From Otis tarda (taxonomy: Eukaryota > Chordata > Aves > Otidiformes > Otididae), in the NCBI GenBank assembly GCA_026413225.1, contig CM048554.1:56999463-57063462 (forward strand): 64,000 nt of DNA. Reading direction: 5' to 3'. The first letter of the stretch is position 1. Every line of letters begins with the position of its first letter. Positions 26,888 to 39,372 of this stretch are shown piece by piece. The position numbers and the translations under genes were made by a program. The notes below the pieces were generated by a model, which saw only the letters and a list, made by a program, of their open reading frames with translations, searched no databases and was not told the origin of the DNA.

Positions 26888-27013
26888 CCTCGCTAAAACG
26901 TTTACTGCAAATTGAGTCATTAATCTCATTTATAAAACAGACACGATGGCGAGCACATGGCGATTGGCTCAGGCGATTTCTTCTCATTAGTGTGTGCATA
27001 GCTCAATCTCGTT
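26888..27013. promoter_or_regulatory. CpG-clustered patch with paired ATGGCG cores and a CCAAT box
   Basis: Seven CpG dinucleotides fall within about 125 bp, against a strongly CpG-poor background. Two ATGGCG cores (26946-26951 and 26957-26962), each resembling the core of a YY1 site, are 11 bp apart on centre. An inverted CCAAT box (ATTGG, 26963-26967) directly follows. No coding frame, TATA box or downstream exon is seen. It could be a conserved enhancer, a distal promoter or a chance CpG remnant. Confidence 0.3.
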
Positions 27014-30000
27014 CACTTTAAATGTGGGTCATTTTAACTAAATGTAAATACTTCAGCCCCAAGACCCTGCAAGAATTGTTGCTATACTTTCATGAGCAAT
27101 TTAAAGTTCCAACATGCTGGTGACGCTGTGGTCTAGCACCTGCCCAGACTACACTACAGCCCCGACAGAAGGCATATTGCAGTCATCATTTTAGAGATGA
27201 AGACTCAAAGCTCAGAGGGATGCAGGACTAAGTCTATTGAAAGAATTCATCTTCTTAAAGAGGATGCAAGTACATTGAGGCTACAAAATTCAAACAGTGA
27301 TTCAGAAAATCCCTGCTGAGTTCCTGCCAAAGTTTGAAACTGCCTATGCTCACAAGATATCTACCAACTTGTCTGTTTGCAGTGTTTGTACCTATCCAAA
27401 ACTGCCCAGGCTGAGCTACTCAGCATAAGCCTCCTGCCTCATCCTGATTGTGTTTCAGGGAACAGTTCTTCACAGAGACTAAGCTCTCTGTGGCATTGGA
27501 TCCAGACTCTTTTGCCATATATGCAGTCTTGTAGGAGTTTTGCAGGGCCAGGGTCAGTCCATCAGAAGGACTGCTGCCAGTCCTGAAGGAATAGTCTGTG
27601 CCTTCTGACAGCAAATACAACTCAGTCACTACTTGTATGGACAGCTTTCAGCCTCTGGCTCAGACAGGCAATCTAACCTGACTTTACAGTCACCTCCTTC
27701 ATTAGGAACTTTCTTGTTATGGCTGACCAAAGATCAGGTGAATAGAGATGGACCAAAGCTGTAACTTCAGGTCACCAAGGAGACAGGAAGTCCCTCAACT
27801 AACTTCTAGCAAAACTCCCCTTTCCTTGGTAAAGCTTTTAACAGAGCTCCACATAAAGAAAAGCAACACAAGGACTCACCTGGATTCCTTGTAGGTCTTC
27901 TCCTTCAAGCACTTAATTTTAAAGCCTTCCTCCTCTGCATACATAACTACTTAGATGACCTATGTTATGTTTACTTCAATTATAACACCTGATGTAATAA
28001 CATACCACTAATACCAAATATAAAACAGCCCATCAGATCAACAGTACAAAAAAACCACAACCCATGCAGAGGGGGAGGAAAAAAGAGAAAGACCACACAA
28101 CTCTTCTCCAAGCACAGGCTGTTTTGATTGCTTTTAACTTAAAACACATCCTTATGCCACCTGTTAGGAGTTTCAGTTCCCACCCAGTTCCCACCCAAGG
28201 GCAGAAATCACCCATCAGCAGAATCACTAGAGGGTCAGGTGTGGATTTGGTACAATGCAGGCTCACTTCACCTTGAGGATGCAAGAAGCTCCAACATGTC
28301 ATAGCTTCTTTGAGGCTCAATTCTCCTTTCCTTCCAGTGGGAATCAGCATCAATTAAACAGAGTAATCAAGTGCTAAGCAATAAAGGGATCAAATCTTCC
28401 AATTATCAGACTCAATTTTTTTTTTTTTTTAATTTCTCAAGTAAACTTTTCAAGCCAACCACAAAATCATGGTAGCTGATATGATCATCAGGCTCAAAAA
28501 TCTCACATTACAACAAAAGTGCCAGGTTTGCAAGGAAGCTTAAAAATCTCCTGTAAAAAAAAAGAAACTAAACATAAGGAGGTCCTTCAGAATTCCAGAA
28601 GGAGCCACTCTTACATGTAACAGCTCAGCAAAAGCAAGCCACCTATATACCTGATTAGAAAAAAAAAAAAAAAAGATGTTAACCCAGCCTCTTACCTGCT
28701 TCCCCCCCCTCTATTTAAAGGCTCAGCTACTCAAGAAATGTATTTAAGGAGAAAGGCATTGGTAAGGCTAGGGGAGGTGTTTCTAGTAGGTTAGTTATTG
28801 GGGAATTGCTATTTTGGTAGTGTAAGAGGTTGGATTGTAACTTCCTGATGTTTGGAGAAAGAAATAAAAATTCTTACTACTTCCACTCTAGGATGAAGCC
28901 AAAAGATGATGACTCTTGGGGAAAAGGATAATTTCTCACCTACTTTAGCAGACCAGTAAGCCCCAGAAGACTTGGCTAAAGTCTGAATTTGCGACTTTTG
29001 AAAATAGTCCTATGATATTATAAGCAATTGTGGCATCTGAGAGCAGGATTACATTTTATTTTATTTTGACTGAAAGCAGGGCTTTCTCATTTGCTATTTC
29101 ACCTGACACTACTTAACCCTCTTCTGGCAATCCTCCTGCAATCTTGAAAAAGGATGGGAGTAACAATATTAATCCACTGCTGAATGTACTGGCAGGAGTT
29201 AAGGTACAGCATTCATTGGATGCTATGAATATTTATGATTGTAATCCAGTGTGGCACGTGTTTTCTACTTGCACTTGCATTGCATTTCTAGGTGATATAC
29301 TTATTTTTTTCTTGTGTTCCTCAGAGTAAATACAGGAACTGTGAACTATTAACAATTAGAGCACTTGCTGTTGTTTGTGAAATATTAGCTGACCTACTTC
29401 ATTGCAGTTTTAATTAGATATTACTCCCATGCTGTTCTTGTCCCTGTGGGAATTATATAGTTGGCGCTGATATAAGTGTTCCTATGGCAGGGCGATTCAC
29501 CAGGAAAGAGGTTGTTTAAAAATAGATCATTCAAGGCAGAGAGGCACAACAGTGCACTGTAGCACTGCCTGATCTACACCAGCCTGCCTCGTCCCATACC
29601 AGGAATTAATAGGGCAGGGCTGCAGGTGTCTGAAAGGGAAACACAGCCCAGGAATCCATCTGGCATCAATCCTGAGTTCCCCCAGACTACAGCTTAATCC
29701 CAGAAAAACTCTCCTGTACCCAGAGTACTGAAAGCCTGGGACTGTGCCCTGGGATTTGTCACCTGCAAACTTAGGTGTCCTGTATGGACAACCTACAAGT
29801 CATTTTAACGGTTGTCAAAACTGTTGTTTGATTTCCCCAAACAAGTTTTTCTGCTTCATTTCTCAATAACTGAAATAATTCCAAATGAACTAACTCCTGT
29901 TTAAAAGAAGCCTGTTGAGGAACAGCAAGACACAGATCTTAGATTATTTTCTTCTTTTACCCATCAGTCGAACTGTGATAGTACAGTTACTTTGTTATTT

Positions 30001-32113
30001 CATTTGGTAGGTCAGTTGTATGCTGCTAACTGCAAAAATGTATTCCCTAGGAATTTTTGCTGCTTTTTTTTTTCCCCCCTTTTGGCAAGATGAATAATTC
30101 TGCAAAATTTCACTGCTCTGTGTCCTAAAATAAGCAGTAATACATTGAACAGGAATATGATTCCATGCCACATGAAACAGATACAATTTTACATACATCA
30201 AAGTAATTTCAGAAGCAATTAAGGATAAAATAGAAATCAGGGGAGCCTGTTCTCCCACTGAAGTGTCCCAGGGGAGAACAAACCCCTTAACTTATACCTA
30301 GTGCCACTGCATAGGATGCAAAAACAAAATGATAGCTATACCTGCCTCAGTTGGCATTTGGAAAAAAAAAAAAAAAGTTAAAAGCTTCCACAGCAGTGAA
30401 GTTTTGCACCTCAGACACATCAGGTGTGGTTTTCTTAGCTTGTTTTCTTTTTCCTCTTGAAGGGGCAGCTTTTGGGTTATTCTTCCTTAAGCTGTGCCTT
30501 GGGCCATGATCCTCACTGATTTTCACTGACCTATAGCAGAAACTTTTTTGCCTCTGTTTATGAGTTTTTAGAGTGATTCAAATTACCCTAAACCTACCTT
30601 TCCGGTTACAAATGAAAGTTAAATTGGCCACAGCCAAATCCAATTAAATTGACGGTAGAGCCTGACCTTTCATCTTTAAAATCAAGTCATTTTTTCATTA
30701 AAGAGATTCAGAAACCTTGAGTTTCTCAGTAAGAGGTGAATGGCTGAGCCTCCAATGCTTCCAAATTCAGGCTCAGATGAAATGAAACATCATGTCCAGC
30801 TGCACCCTGTGTTCTCCACTTGTTGCAAAAGGGAATGCATCAACATTTGGTAGAATTTCCTTTCTATTTTTTACACAAGACATGAAGCAACAGAAAATTA
30901 TGGTCTGGAGAAACAATGTATAATCTGTGAAACAGCTGTTATAAATGAGCAGATAAAAAGTTTTGACTGAGTAGCTGGATGATTACACACAGTTCTGGGC
31001 AATATGAAGGAGTTTATCCAACAAACCCTTTGCATGGCTTTGCAAACACCTCAGCTCTATAAAGGGAAAACTTTCCCTCACATCATCATCCACCAATTGC
31101 ATGTGTGACACCTTAAACACGTACAACCCCTTACCAACCCCATCTCATGGCCATCCTACCTCTCTTGCCAGTGAATGCATCTTTCCCTCTCAGTTCCCTA
31201 TTGCACGCTTACCCCAAGCAAGTGAGACACCTCTCGGACAAAACTGGATCTGAACTCCTGACAGGAGAATTGTAGCATTTCTTGCACAAAATTATGGCCT
31301 ATTCGAAGATCAGTCCTTTTTAATAATGTATCTTCAAACCAGCTGGACTTAAGAGGAATGGAAGAAGTGAAAAAAAAGTGAGACTTCAATGTGAGATAAA
31401 GCCTATGTGCATCCAAACCAGGACAGTGTGCGTGATATTCACTCACTGCTCACACTGCAGTTCATTCAGCTACGGGGTAGAGCTCTCAGCCTCACCTCCG
31501 CAGCTGTCTGGGGAGGGAAAGCCAGCAGAGAGCAATTTCAGCTTGCTTTCTGTGCCATCTGGGTAGAGCCAGTACAGGCAGAGTCAAGTGTAATGCAGCC
31601 CACTCTGCCAGCAGATCAGGTATTGATGTTGTTGTTCAAGTGCAGTGTCATCTGTAAGGAAATTGGAAAAAAAAAGGTCATTTTAACTACAGGTATGGGA
31701 AACAGGGACAGAGTGCTCCTAACTACTGTGTAAGCCAGACAGCTATAATAATGAGTTACCCTGGTTTGGGACATACCTCTAATATTTTCATTTACTCATT
31801 AGCCTTTGATTTGTCACAGCAGGGTTGTGACTGCTCTGCTTGTCCTGTAAGGCTTCATAAAGGCTGGGTAAGTTAATGAAGCAGTCTTTTTCCTATCATC
31901 TATAAACATCCAGTTAAACCTCAACAGGCTTCATTAAGGTGACATAAAATTAGTATGTTTTCAAGACTTTGCTGGAGGATTTAGTGTTCTGGTTTTGTTT
32001 AGTAAGGAGGGGCCTAAGGTAGTAGCTTCTCTAGGAAACTGCTAGAAGTTGCTCCCCTTTGTTCAGTGGACTTGGCCGGGCCTAGGGTGGACCTGCTGCT
32101 GGCCAAGGCCAAG

Positions 32114-32165
32114 CCAATTGGTAGCAGAATGTCCCATGACAATGCCTCGTGATAACGTATTTAAG
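32114..32165 (+). promoter_or_regulatory. LTR core promoter (CCAAT and TATA-like boxes)
   Basis: CCAAT at 32114-32118 and TATTTAAG at 32158-32165 are spaced as in retroviral U3 promoters. The same pair is present in copy B at 41933-41937 and 41978-41985. Confidence 0.6.
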
Positions 32166-32310
32166 AAGGGGAAAACAGGAAGAAGAAAAAAAAAAAAAAG
32201 AGAAGATGTGAAGCAGCTGAGCGGGGGGCAGAGAGGGGGAGGTGTGAGCCTTGTGGGCCTTGCAGGCCTCAACCTCTAGTCTCCTGCTGGGCAGCTGACT
32301 GGGCCCAACT

Positions 32311-32334
32311 TGGCCTGGCCTGGCCTGGCCTGGC
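32311..32334 (+). repeat. (GGCCT) short tandem expansion inside the LTR
   Basis: Four GGCCT-type units in copy A, where copy B has only a single CGGCCCAGCCTGG stretch. It is a local slippage expansion after the copies separated. Confidence 0.85.
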
Positions 32335-32950
32335 TGCAAGAAGTGGAGAGGAGATGAGAAGTGAATAAGATGTAAAAAGGATCCTGAAAGGCGTCTGCCA
32401 GCCTGTTGTGAGGAACGGCTGCAGACGCCAAGTTCAGTGGAGAAGGAGGGGGAGGAGTAATGCAGCTCCTGGCCAAGTTTCCCTGCAGCCTGTGGTGATA
32501 ACCATGGTGGAGCAGGTTGTCCCCCTGCAGCCCATGGAGGTCCATGGAGGGGCAGAGATCCACCTGTAGCCTATGGAGGACCCCACGCCGGAGCAGGTGG
32601 AGGCCTGAAGGAGGCTGTGGCTCATGGAGGGCCCACTGGGGCAGCTGTTCTGGAGGGACTGCCCCCTGTGGAAGAGATGACCCACGCCAGAGCAGTTTCA
32701 CGAAGGACTGTGTCGTATGAGTGGGACCCCACAACAGAGCAGGGGAGGAATGCGAGGAGTTCCTCCCCCAATAATGATGCAGTGGTGTAAAACAATGCGT
32801 GATGAACTGACCGCGACCCCCATTCCCTCTTCCCCCCTGTGCTGCTCGGGGGGCGGGGGAAAGGTAGTAAAGATAATGTTAAGCCTGGGAAGAGGGAGGG
32901 GTGGGGGGAGGTTATCTTGTTCCCTGTCTCATTCTCCTGCTAGTTTTAGA

Positions 32951-32956
32951 AATAAA
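32951..32956 (+). terminator. LTR polyadenylation signal
   Basis: AATAAA in TTTTAGAAATAAATGAA, conserved in copy B at 42753-42758. In an LTR it marks the end of R. If transcription starts just after the TATA box, R would be unusually long, near 0.8 kb. Confidence 0.55.
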
Positions 32957-33138
32957 TGAATAGTTTTCCCCAAGTCGAGTCTGTTTTGCCCGTGATGGTA
33001 ACTTTAAGGGTTTCTCCCCATCCTTATCTCAAACCTCGAGCTGTTTTTCTTCTATCATCTTCCCCTATTCTCTCGGAGGGTGGGGGGAGCAAGAGAGAGA
33101 CTGTGTAGTCTGGTCCCGATCAGGGCTGAACTATGACA

Positions 33139-33540
33139 ATGAACAACGATTAATTTGCTCAGCTGTGTGATAAACCATCAAAAATAGCTAACCAAAACTA
33201 GTATGACAAATCATTATAAACAATGAGTCAATTTGAGAAAATCAGAAATTGCTCTCAAAGCACCTCTAGTATCTTCTGTATTTGAGAGTGTTGGGCTGAA
33301 TTCAGGAGCACCTCAGGCTAAGGCTGTCCTCTGTCCGAGGGGGAAGCACTGCTACTCAGGCACTGGTAGGACACAGGTATTCCAGGTTGGAAATAGAACT
33401 AGACAAAGGTGGAGCTGATCTGTAGTCACTCACTCCTCACAGGGGTAGCTCTGTCATATTGAAGGATCTGACTTTGCACACTTAAGGTTATGCCTGCAGC
33501 AGCTGACTTACCTGCTCTGTACTTACACCAAGCTAAGACC
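33139..33540 (+). repeat. 402-bp segment duplicated at 42941-43342
   Basis: This segment directly follows LTR copy A and matches 42941-43342 over its whole length without a gap. I count only two substitutions: GCTACTCAGG/GCCACTCAGG near 33352 and ACAGGGGTAG/ACAGAGGTAG near 33440. It has no retroviral primer-binding-site look and no coding similarity; the 61-codon open frame in both copies has no recognisable domain. On the right it joins an LTR 3' end at 33541 instead of the sequence that follows copy B. Confidence 0.95.
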
Positions 33541-33628
33541 TTTTCCTTATATCATCTCCGCCTATTCTCTCGGAGGGTGGGGGGCGTGAGAGAAGAGAGA
33601 CTGCGTAGTCTGGGCTGAACTACGACAT
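33541..33628 (+). mobile_element. 88-bp LTR 3'-end fragment
   Basis: Starts in the middle of the LTR's last region (TTTTCCTTATATCATC) and runs to the LTR end GAACTACGACA. It differs from both complete copies, for example by lacking the TCCCGATCA bases before GGGCTGAAC, so it is not a recent duplicate of either. It is the right-hand boundary of the 402-bp segment, making the locus LTR, 402 bp, LTR end. Confidence 0.9.
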
Positions 33629-36600
33629 TTCATCACACAACTTTGCAATGACTTTTGTAGGACCTGTGTGACAGTAATCTCACCGAGTTACATGAAACAC
33701 AGCACCGTAATACCCCTCCGAAGTGAGTGTTGGGCAGCACCACTCTGTCATGACCCAGAAGGCCTATGGGGCCATAACTGAAAGATGGGCTCTTTTGAAA
33801 CTGGTGGAAACTCACTATTCCTCTCCCAGATTCCACTGCAAGTTTCTGGGCCGAGCCCAAATACACAGATATGGGACATAAGTGCTTCTAAAAGTTTCAG
33901 TAGGACAAGATGCTTCACCTGAGCTATGGATCCACTTCAGAAGCCTCAAAGATGTTGCCAGCTCTGTTGTTCATTTTCTCTGTTCCTTTGAGCTTTTGCA
34001 GGACCATGGGGCTGACCACTGGAACTGCACAGGCGAGGCTGGGCAAAGGAAATACAGGAACAGAGGAACAATTTTAAGTGAGCAAAATAAGGTTGTTATT
34101 TTTGTATTTGTACGGGCTATAGCTTGTACAAAGCACTCCAAATTCTGTTATATATATCTATATACAGAAAGCTTTACAGTGAGCCTCAGTTCTATCTGAA
34201 GGATGTAGAATTTTCTATCATAAACATATGTATTTCAGTGAAAAATAATCATATTCAGTAAAGCTCCCTTTTTTTTTTTGCTGTGTTCTTCACTTCTTAT
34301 TTAAAGTACTAATTGGAGACACCAAGAGGTCGAACATTGACTTGAGGAAAATTATTTCAATGAATATATTGCCTTGTCAAATCATGAGAGCTGGTTTAAG
34401 ACTAATTAATGCAGGGTTTCAATAGATGAGGTAGATCTCACAGAATTAAAGTTGGTACAGCTTGGTTTTGTTGCAAAAGGTTGGTATGAGACTACTGCAT
34501 GTGCAAATAGCCTAAGCATCAAGTTGTGTAGCAGTCAAGCCACCGCTCTCTGTTGAAAGAGGTGAAATTTAATCTCTGTGACTCCTGATCATCCTGACAT
34601 CATAAACATAATGACAACAGTGCATATTTTATCTACCCATAACACATCATGCCATAGTGGTCAGTCTTACACTGATGAAATGGAAACAAGTATGACAAAT
34701 CTGAGTCGCGATATAGGAGCAGAAAAAAGACATTTGAAACACTATGTTTTCTGTTATTTTTGTTTTCATATCTAAGGTTTTAAAATCACCATATACAAAT
34801 TTAATCATAGCCTGCTATTCCTGAGCTATAACATACGAGCCAAGTCTTGGAGGAAATGGAGTAAGAAAGTAGAGAATCTTAAAGAAATGCCACCCACTAA
34901 AGACATCAGAAAATTTAGTGTAAATGTTCTGCTAGGTCTTTATCTACATGCAGGGCAATAACAGACCCTTCTGTGGCTACTCCTGGTTTCATGGCTCGTG
35001 AAAGTCTTGTTATATTCTGTGTGTGGTGGGTTTTCCTTTTTGACAGAACATGTAACACACTCTAATGCTAGGGCTGACTCCTTCTCCGACAAGCATATTT
35101 ATCCTCACATTTCATTTTTATTGATATTTCTGATGCTGGTGTTGCATATGCTAGAATTCTGACCCAGCTGAACATGTAACAAAAGACAGTCATGCAACAT
35201 TTCGGACAGGCTTTGAAAAAAAAAAAACATTCATGAAAACATACATTCAGGGAGTCAGCAGCAAGCTACTGAGAAGATAATATCCTTGTAAAGCTGGCTA
35301 AGCACACAGCAAGGTCTAAGCAGGAACACTTTCATACGGTCAGAAAAAATATGCTTGTAATGAGCGAAAGATGAATATGTTTTGCTTTTGTGGAAATATG
35401 TTTAGTGAATCATGCAAGTGGGCAGTTAATTTCATTTCTACGGTTGCAGTGCCTTGGGTTATAAATTTCTAGGTAACATTCAAAGAAAGGAGTCGTTTAT
35501 ACATTGCCTCATTTCTGTTCATATTCTATATTAATACTTATATTAATTTTCAAGCTGCAAACAAACAACCAAAGATGACAGGCAAGAAACAGAATTTGGG
35601 TTGCTGCTGTAAGGGGTGGGTAGAGTATGCAGCTGCGTATGTTCATAAAGTGGAACTGCCCATGTGAGGAGAGTTACTCATGTGCATTAACATTTCAGGC
35701 AAAAGCTCTTGGGGCCTATTACACATTTTGCTTTATGGAACACAAGATTATTTTATCTTTCATCCTATCCAAAGCACACTGGAATCAATGTGTGCCTTGC
35801 TTTGACTTCACAGAGGTTTGACTCAAACTCCAACAGTAATTATGAAGGGGAAAGAGTGATCATAATGATTTGTGATCATTTTGGTGACTTATAAACTGAA
35901 ATGTTGATTTACCATGTTCATAGCCCATTTCCTTTTGCTTTGTGTGGATTGGAATTGACTCATGCACACATCAGTAGAAAATGAATTTGATGCTCCTTTT
36001 TTTTCCAGTAAATTTGTCCAGAGCAGACAGCTATTTCCTTACTAGAAGCCACCAGCATCTGCCATTAGTGTTTGTGCCAGGTCAGGACACTAAACTGCTT
36101 GTGATGCCTTTTTTACGACTGCCACTAACAGTTGCCTAGAACTTGAGGGCACATCTTCATGGGGAATCCCATGATGTTACAGCATATGCTACCTGGCACC
36201 ACACAGAGCACTGGGTGAGAGGAGGGATGGTCACGTTCAGAATCTTGCCAGCTGGTCAAGCTTACACATAGCAGTAACTTGAAGTGATGCTTACCACTGC
36301 AAGTTTGACCGTGCTGAGCGCTCTGCCAAGTTTATTGTAGTTCTGGTTAATATTTTTATTTTATTTTTGAATACAGGCAGTCCCTAAAGTTCCCTTCTAT
36401 TTGGTCCCCTACCACCATCTTTTTAGTGCAGCTCCTAACTTGTGCCCCTAACTAATATGGACAATTACAAATATGCCAAGAGTTAATTAGCCCAACACAA
36501 GAACAGGTTTTTTGGCAAGTTTCCCAGGTCCTTGACTGACATCTTGGCATGGGCTCATCACAAGTGCTTCACTGGTCTGTGAATATGCATGCATATTGCA

Positions 36601-38552
36601 ACCTGGGCAGGGGAGGGGGAAGAGGGAGATATTTCCCCAGTTGCTATGAGGAATAGTGACAGAAAACCAAAATCTAGGTTTCACACCTCTGCCTTTCTAT
36701 ATATGAGATTTACTTACTAATTAGGATTTCACAAGCATCCATATAAGCACAAGACTTAAAACACAAGGCCACCAGTTTAGCTGTGGGGAACATGGTGAAC
36801 AACCCAGAGATGTTCCTTGCAACATTTCTGACATAACTGTAAGTGATGGTCATGTCTATAGAAATACACTTTTGTTCAGAGCCACTAGAAGCCAAAAATG
36901 AGAAGTAGAGCTACCGAAATGGTATCTTGACATGAAAAAGTGTTCTAAACGCCTCTATATGCTGCTATGGATCCATCTCTATTCTGTTCATGCCCATTTT
37001 CTAATATGATCTGTCCACAACCATTTTAAATCCAGTGAACAGTTTTGAAAGATGTAGCCTGTTTCTGGCTTTTCTGATATTGTTTTAATCTGTTTGCACA
37101 TATACCCTTTCACTGTATCTATCTGAGAAAGAAGACCAGACCTCTTGTTTATTTATTTGCAGATGATATAGATTGGAGAGTTTGTTTTCAGAAAGCTGCT
37201 TGATGGTATCTTGCTATTCCAATGGATTAAATGGCAGATTCTGTTCTTGCAGGCAAAAGAATGACGTCTGCCAGTTTTAATGTCTTTGCAAAGCTCTTCA
37301 AACTTGCTTCATAGCATTATAACAAAGGTAGTAGCAACTAAAGTGAAAAAGATAATCTTTGGAAATAGAAAGGGATGGTCCTAGTTTCTCTAAGTCCTTT
37401 CTCTAATAGAACAAGCAGACAAACCAAGGAAAATACTAGTCACGACATCTGGTGTCAGAGAACTTAGTGACAACATCACAGTTTAAAAAACCCAAACTAG
37501 TAGACAAAAAATACCAGCATTCCCAGAGAATCCATGGTCAGTTATTTCATTCCAGGATTTTTATGGCCTTCCTCTATAAATGCAGTAAAAAGGAATTTGA
37601 TAAAGGTAGTGGCTTTTGATATTTGTTCCTTTATTCAGAAGGATAATGAACTGCAAATGCCCCTTCCAGCCTTATGAGAAGGTTTTATGGTGTATATCTG
37701 CTTAGGAAGAATGGGTTTCTTTTCTGCAAATAATAAGACTCAAGATTGAATTATGACTCCTACTATAAGCTCTATCTTTATCCAAACTGGGATGTGAAAT
37801 ATGAATAAGTATCAGAATAAACCTGAATTGTTGTTTTACTCAGTTATGATGACAAGTCCAGAAGTCTCCAGATTGGTGCTCCAATGAGGCTAATTATAAA
37901 AATAAAAGTAAACATAATCACTGGGCAGTACCTTTCTTTACAGCTCATTTACATCTCTGTTGGTCAGCATGAAGATTTGATGGAGATAAATAAGCATTTT
38001 GAAGCTGTTTCTCCATCCAAATTTTCTCACATTTTCAAAACTCTTCTAATTCTGCATCTTTGTTTCTTCCAGTGCCAGCCTGCATAGTGTGTAATTTTCC
38101 AAGACCACCATTTCATCTCATTAGCTGAGCCAGAAGCGTTTCCAGGTTCAGTTTATTCAAAATTCTGTTGTAACTTTATCTCCCAAAGATGTATGCTTCT
38201 GGCTTTTGAAAACTGATTCCCAAGGGAGAATAAAAGTAACCTGCATAATGTGATGACAATGGATGGAGAATGGCTGAACTCCATGGACATGACTTGTTCT
38301 ACAGTACTCACTCTGTAATCTGTTTCATGATGGTTACTGCTATTGGTACCGATAGTCAACCCTATTATCAATCCTTTCCCAACCTCAGTGATCCATGTCT
38401 CAGTTTTCCAAACAAATTATGCAGGCCAAAGAAGAGTTCCCTGTGCTGGTCTGTGAATCACAGCCAGAGAATCCTCACATGGAAAAGCCAAGCACGTTGT
38501 AGCAACTGGTGACACAATAATCATTTTCTCATCTCAATTTAAAACTCCCCTT

Positions 38553-38584
38553 AACTATACTTTGTAACATAACAAAGTATAGTT
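38553..38584 (+). repeat. perfect 13-bp inverted repeat (hairpin)
   Basis: The arms are AACTATACTTTGT (38553-38565) and ACAAAGTATAGTT (38572-38584), with a 6-base AACATA spacer. The pairing does not extend beyond 13 bp, so it is shorter than a normal microRNA precursor, and no T-run terminator follows. Confidence 0.85.
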
Positions 38585-39372
38585 TCACATTTTGAAAGTA
38601 AGCAAGCCATGGTCCTGCCCTGCCCAAGGATTTATGTGGTATTCAGGGAGACAAGTAAGCATGATTCAAGCTTTTGCACTCTTTGCACTTGTTTTGGATA
38701 TATTTACTGTTGTGGCCTAGACATATTTGTGGAAAGTAGCCCACTCCAGTTGAGGACATGGTAAGATGGGTTGTGTTGACGTGTGTCATTTTAGTGTGAA
38801 TGAACCAAGCTTCTTATCCACAATATGTACATCTTAAAGATGTCCTAAGCTTACTTGAATTTGCAGTAAACGTTCCCACTTCCTTTGCTCCTAAAACATC
38901 ATGGCAATACCCTAATTTCTGTTGTACAAAATTATTTAACTGTAAAGGGTAACAACCCCATTACTAGCCAAAATATCAAACAAAGCTGAATTTCTTTCAA
39001 ACTCTTTTCAGAGCTCAATATTTAGAAACTGCTGATTGGTAGGTTAAATCCCATAGGTACTGAATGCTCCAGTTCTAGGCAAGAAAATCACAGAAGGCTC
39101 TGAGGTTAGGACAAGATTTTTTTGGTTGAGTCTCCAGTAAAAATTACCTACATACTTGAGGCTGAACATCTGCCTGAGTGCTCTGTTGGATTGAAACCAA
39201 AATGCTTAGCACTTTGCCAGGCAGGGCTCTGACGGTCTCAAGGCCAATGACTTTTACAGCAGAAAGTCAAGCTATCAAAGGATTAAACAATACAGAAATA
39301 ATGCTGAAAATATAAACAGATTGCCTTGCTTCCTGAAGGAAATGACAACATATACCCTTATCAGAAATATAC

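Larger units (their letters stand above)
16041..31989. other. long gene-free interval
   Basis: About 16 kb with no recognisable exon, RNA gene or transposon. Simple tracts include C13 at 17668-17680, T-runs with GTTTG at 24060-24091, T13 at 24226-24238, T15 at 28416-28430, A16 at 28659-28674 and A15 at 30362-30376. Several patches look less random than their surroundings and are listed separately (17495-17507, 26148-26155, 26405-26620, 26888-27013). All open frames are under about 125 codons and none is recognisable. Confidence 0.6.
31990..33138 (+). mobile_element. avian endogenous retrovirus LTR (copy A, 33-kb locus)
   Basis: A 1.15-kb LTR of an endogenous retrovirus with no gag, pol or env beside it. 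It starts at TGGTTTTG and ends at GAACTATGACA; the 3' end is fixed because the unrelated flank differs after ACA in a second copy (33628). Promoter parts are visible: a CCAAT box at 32114-32118 and a TATA-like TATTTAAG at 32158-32165. A polyadenylation signal AATAAA is at 32951-32956. The central part has repeated CCATGGAGG and GCAG-rich units, and a G-quadruplex-type G-rich run is at 32887-32911. A local TGGCC/CCTGG expansion (32311-32334) is absent from copy B. I recall this type from many bird genomes (ERVK- or ERVL-like); the exact family name is not certain. No clean target-site duplication is seen. Confidence 0.88.

Noticed and set aside
33233..33418. 61-codon frame shared with 43035-43220
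   Set aside because: It is shared only because the 402-bp segment is duplicated; one of the two differences between the copies changes an amino acid (Tyr/His), and no domain is seen.
31984..33634. target-site duplication around the 33-kb LTR structure
   Set aside because: GTTC at the left edge and TTTC at the right match at only three of four bases, which is too weak to claim.
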